A stretch of 64,000 nucleotides of DNA from Microbacterium maritypicum (GTDB taxonomy: Bacteria; Actinomycetota; Actinomycetes; Actinomycetales; Microbacteriaceae). Under the pieces are notes generated by a model. The model saw only the letters and a program-made list of their open reading frames with translations, did not search any database and had not been told where the DNA came from. The position numbers were made by a program, and so were the translations under genes. Each line of letters opens with the position of its first letter. Positions within the stretch are counted from its first letter, which is position 1. This document shows positions 61,109 through 64,000 of this stretch, in pieces. The stretch spans positions 3,038,001 to 3,102,000 of the forward strand of contig NZ_CP168030.1 of the NCBI RefSeq assembly GCF_041529975.1. Direction: 5' to 3'.

Positions 61109-64000
61109 CGGTCCCCCTCCCCTGTCGTCTCGGCTCTCTCGTCGTCGCCCCCGTCGGATTCCGCGTCGACGGATTCCGAAGGATCCTCGGCGATGGGATC
61201 GGGCTCGGCGATCGGAACCAGCGCCTCGTCATTCAGCGCGGCCTCGTCCTGCGGCTCCTCGATCGCTCCGACCGGCGTCTGCTCCTCGAGCGAGACCTGG
61301 TCCTCCGCGTGCCGGGGCAGGATCATCGGCTCATCCGGCGCGCGGCCGACGATGCGGGATTGCGCTCGCGCCGCGCGACGCGAAGCCCTGGTCGGGATCG
61401 ACAGCAGCAGCGCCACGAGGACGGCCAGCAGCTGGATCGTCAACACGAGGCGAGCGGTTCCCTCCTGAGCGGAAGTCAGTGTCGGTGGCGCAGCGATCTC
61501 GGCCTCCAGACGCCAGAGCACTCCGCGATCGCTCTCGCCTGCATGAACCAGGCCGGCACGCTGATCGATCGAGGCGACGGCCGCGGTGCGCAGAGCGCGA
61601 GCCTTGTCTCCTTCGCTCCCGGACAGCTCCGAGAGCAGCACGTAGCTGATCCCCTTCGCAGCCAGCTCGCCCGGAGCATCGAAGTCGCGGGCGGAGAGGA
61701 GATCGACGGCGAGCGTCGCGATGTCGTCCCCCTGCGGCTCGACGGCGGTCGAGACCATCGTGGTCTGGGATCCGAGAGTCTCGCTCGCCCCCCAGACCAC
61801 CTCGACCGCGAGTCCTCCGTCGTTCTGCGGAGTCATCACGAGCGTCGCGAGCGGACGGTCCCCTGCGGCTTGGGCGGCGACGTAGGCGGGCAGCGTCGAT
61901 TCGGGGCCGTTCGTGAGGACCGACCGACCCAGGTGGAGGGCGCTGAGCGCCGGTACGGCACAGATTCCGAGCGCCACCGCTGCGACGACGGCGGAGAGGA
62001 CCCGCAGCCTCGGAAGCGTGATGGCGGTGTCCAGCGTGACGAGCGCGGCCCCCACGACCCCGACCCAGGCCAGGCTGAGCCCTGCGCCGGGCCAGATCGC
62101 CACTCCGGTGCCCTGCGCGAAGCTCACCGTGATGCCGACGGCGAGGAACGCCGTCGCGAGGCCTGCCAGAGCGACGACGAGCAGTGTGATGCCCGCGCGC
62201 CACCGGGGGGCGACGGCCGCGCCGAGGGCGAGCAGGGCCATCGGCGCACACAGCACCGGAGCCCACGCCGCGATCGGCGCGGGAACGAACCACGACCACC
62301 CCGCGAGGTCCATGGTGGGGAATCCGGTGGCGAGCGCCAGCCGACCCGCGGCGTCGGCGGACGCCTGTGGTCCCGCCCACACCAGTCCGGGATCGCCCAG
62401 GATCGCCAACGGCGTCCCGTGTGCGAGCTGCCAGAAGACGAGTGGAGCGAACAGTGCGGCCGTCGGCACGAGCAGCCACAGCAGACGTCCGGCCCCACGG
62501 AACTGCGCGGTGCCGAGCACGATACCCACCGCCACGACCCACAGCAGCGCGAGTGCGGGCGCCAACGACGGAGCACAGGCGATCACGGCGGCGAGCAGGA
62601 GGGAGGCGCTTCCGGCCGCACCCCAGGAGCGGTGCGCCACCACGGCGGAATGGAAGAGCCATGGCAGCAGGAGGTGCACCAGCACGGCGCTCGGGCGGCC
62701 GTCGACGAGCGCAGTGAGGAAGGTGGGCGCCAGCGCCCACGCGACACCGGCGAAGATACGAAGCCCCGACCGGTCGGTCACTCGCGTCGCAGCGAACCAG
62801 CCTCCGAGGACGGCGAGCGGAAGCGCGAGAATCCACAGCAGCACCATCACGAACGACGGTCCGGCCGGCCACAGAGAGCCGAGCACAGCCACGACCGCGG
62901 CGAACGGGTCTGCCGGGCCGACGAGGCCAATCCCCGTGCCGCGAGCGCCCCACGCCGCATCGCTCCAGAGCGCCGAGACGGTCTGACGCAGCGGCAGGAG
63001 CGCGCCGCCGCCGAGGGCCGGCCACGCGAGCAGGGTCGTGAAGGAGGCGATGCTCACGACGAGCGCCGCGAGCACGGCCCAGGCACCGCCGCCGGAGAAG
63101 AAACGGAGTTCGCTGACGGCACCGCCTTCACTGCCATGCCCGTCATCGAGACGCCGGCGCAGATCGGACGACGTCACCCGCAACGGCGCGATGCTCGCCC
63201 AGGTGGAAGAGCGGAAGGCGCGGATGCGCGAGCGGGACCGCGCGACCGCACCGACGCGCAGCATCGCGGTGAGGGCCGCCCCCCACTCGGGGAGCACCGC
63301 TTCCGGCCGCTTGCCGACGAGATGCGTGATGGAGCGCCACAGCGCGAGCGGGAGCAGACTGAGCCAGTGCAGCGGCACCGCGCCCGCCGGGGCGTATGCG
63401 AGTCGCCGGTGCAACTGCGCCAGCCGGGTGACGTAGGCGCGACGGGATCGGCCGGAGGGCAGCGCGGCGGGACCGCCCGGCGCCGCGGAGACCCGCGCAC
63501 TCGGTGAGAGCACGAGCCGACCGCCGCCCAGGCGCGCACGGACGCCCAGATCGAGGCCTTCGTCGGCGCCGGCGAGCGCGGGATCGGGTCGCAGCGCGTC
63601 GCGGACCTCTCCGCGGATGAGGACGCCGCGCACGTCGGAACCGAGCGCGTCGTCCATGCGGTCGTGCTGTCCCTGGTCGAGTTCCCCTGCCGCGAGTTCG
63701 ACCGAGCGACCGAACGTCGTCATGCTGACACCGAGTGAGACGATCTCCCGATCGTTGTCGGTCGCGACGAGCTTGGGCGCGACGATCGCCGCGGAGGGCG
63801 AACGCTCGAGCGTTCCCCGGAGCCGCTCCAGCGCCCGCGGATGCGGAGCCGTGTCCTGCGCGAGCAGCCAGATCGCGGAGCCTGCGTTCACACGGGGACG
63901 CGCGAGCTCCACCGCCTCAGCGAACGAGGTCGTCGTGCGAGCTTCGATGATCCCCTCGACGACGGCCGCGACGGCTTCGCTCTCGCGCAGGGAAGATGCA
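61105..64000 (-). CDS. large glycosyltransferase family 2/multi-pass membrane protein (5' end outside window)
   Basis: At least 965 codons remain open to the window edge. The start lies beyond position 64000, and the GTG at 63912 is internal because coding-like sequence (LRESEAVAAVVEGIIEAR) continues above it. The N-terminal part is a GT-A transferase piece with ALERLRGTLERSPSAAIVAPKLVA and DALGSDVRGVLIRGEV. About a dozen membrane helices follow (from about residue 260 of the visible part), and an acidic Glu/Asp-rich tail ends the chain. It resembles actinobacterial cell-wall GT2 proteins encoded upstream of DUF5719. Confidence 0.85.
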   Translation of the reverse strand, partial: ASSLRESEAVAAVVEGIIEARTTTSFAEAVELARPRVNAGSAIWLLAQDTAPHPRALERLRGTLERSPSAAIVAPKLVATDNDREIVSLGVSMTTFGRSVELAAGELDQGQHDRMDDALGSDVRGVLIRGEVRDALRPDPALAGADEGLDLGVRARLGGGRLVLSPSARVSAAPGGPAALPSGRSRRAYVTRLAQLHRRLAYAPAGAVPLHWLSLLPLALWRSITHLVGKRPEAVLPEWGAALTAMLRVGAVARSRSRIRAFRSSTWASIAPLRVTSSDLRRRLDDGHGSEGGAVSELRFFSGGGAWAVLAALVVSIASFTTLLAWPALGGGALLPLRQTVSALWSDAAWGARGTGIGLVGPADPFAAVVAVLGSLWPAGPSFVMVLLWILALPLAVLGGWFAATRVTDRSGLRIFAGVAWALAPTFLTALVDGRPSAVLVHLLLPWLFHSAVVAHRSWGAAGSASLLLAAVIACAPSLAPALALLWVVAVGIVLGTAQFRGAGRLLWLLVPTAALFAPLVFWQLAHGTPLAILGDPGLVWAGPQASADAAGRLALATGFPTMDLAGWSWFVPAPIAAWAPVLCAPMALLALGAAVAPRWRAGITLLVVALAGLATAFLAVGITVSFAQGTGVAIWPGAGLSLAWVGVVGAALVTLDTAITLPRLRVLSAVVAAVALGICAVPALSALHLGRSVLTNGPESTLPAYVAAQAAGDRPLATLVMTPQNDGGLAVEVVWGASETLGSQTTMVSTAVEPQGDDIATLAVDLLSARDFDAPGELAAKGISYVLLSELSGSEGDKARALRTAAVASIDQRAGLVHAGESDRGVLWRLEAEIAAPPTLTSAQEGTARLVLTIQLLAVLVALLLSIPTRASRRAARAQSRIVGRAPDEPMILPRHAEDQVSLEEQTPVGAIEEPQDEAALNDEALVPIAEPDPIAEDPSESVDAESDGGDDERAETTGEGDR

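Noticed and set aside
61090..63507. Plus-strand open frame of about 800 codons opposite the glycosyltransferase gene
   Set aside because: Extreme Arg/Gln/Glu/His composition, antisense to a protein with regular membrane helices.

Overview
The window is one continuous stretch of a high-GC actinobacterial chromosome, most likely from Microbacteriaceae (Microbacterium or a close relative). This is inferred from gene content and codon style, not from a marker search. Evidence includes a fused E2-E1 2-oxoglutarate dehydrogenase (Kgd type), MtrA-MtrB-LpqB, WhiB1 next to a PdtaS-type kinase, SigR with its zinc anti-sigma factor RsrA, an O-acetylhomoserine methionine route, DUF3499/DUF5719 proteins and pervasive GTG starts. 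I found no rRNA, tRNA, CRISPR array, insertion sequence or intact prophage. No gene-free gap exceeds about 230 bases, so the annotation is nearly wall to wall.

Left edge (1-2800, minus strand): a 5'-truncated RHS core with a variable toxin-like tail overlaps a small putative immunity gene by 4 bp. Both sit directly downstream of ung and an SDR gene and look lower in GC than their surroundings. Region 3.0-6.7 kb holds metY, an exonuclease/phosphatase-like membrane protein and metX. Region 6.7-11.4 kb is a minus-strand run: nnrD, a GT87 transferase, a thiamine-binding-type protein, a GNAT, an MFS exporter and a Nudix hydrolase. Region 11.5-16.6 kb has an Old Yellow Enzyme, two CNNM/CorC-like proteins and guaB1. 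Kgd occupies 16.7-20.4 kb.

From 20 kb to the right end many genes follow the order known from Mycobacterium tuberculosis Rv3219-Rv3260: rsrA-sigR, aroA, rsgA, whiB1, pdtaS, an Rv3235-family gene, secA, hpf, comF, lpqB, mtrB, mtrA, ahcY, DUF3499 and a zincin-like gene. Several accessory blocks interrupt this backbone. They are an SAF/CpaE-like ATPase pair (29.6-31.5 kb), a PadR-ABC exporter-coiled-coil block between secA and hpf (35.7-41.3 kb), a MoxR/DUF58/DUF4129/DUF4350 membrane cluster with SpoIIM and RDD neighbours (47-54.4 kb), and a MacAB-like export operon (55.9-58.9 kb). The window ends inside a large glycosyltransferase/membrane protein gene.

Functionally the window combines methionine synthesis and the SAM cycle (metY, metX, ahcY), envelope homeostasis (MtrAB-LpqB, secA, ABC exporters), thiol-oxidative stress control (SigR-RsrA, Bcp) and central metabolism (Kgd, AroA, GuaB1). 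The most striking cross-window pattern is about fifteen genes with a TANNNT -10 element ending 6-7 bases before the start codon, the signature of leaderless transcripts. In three of them the TAG stop codon of the upstream gene forms the first half of that -10 element.
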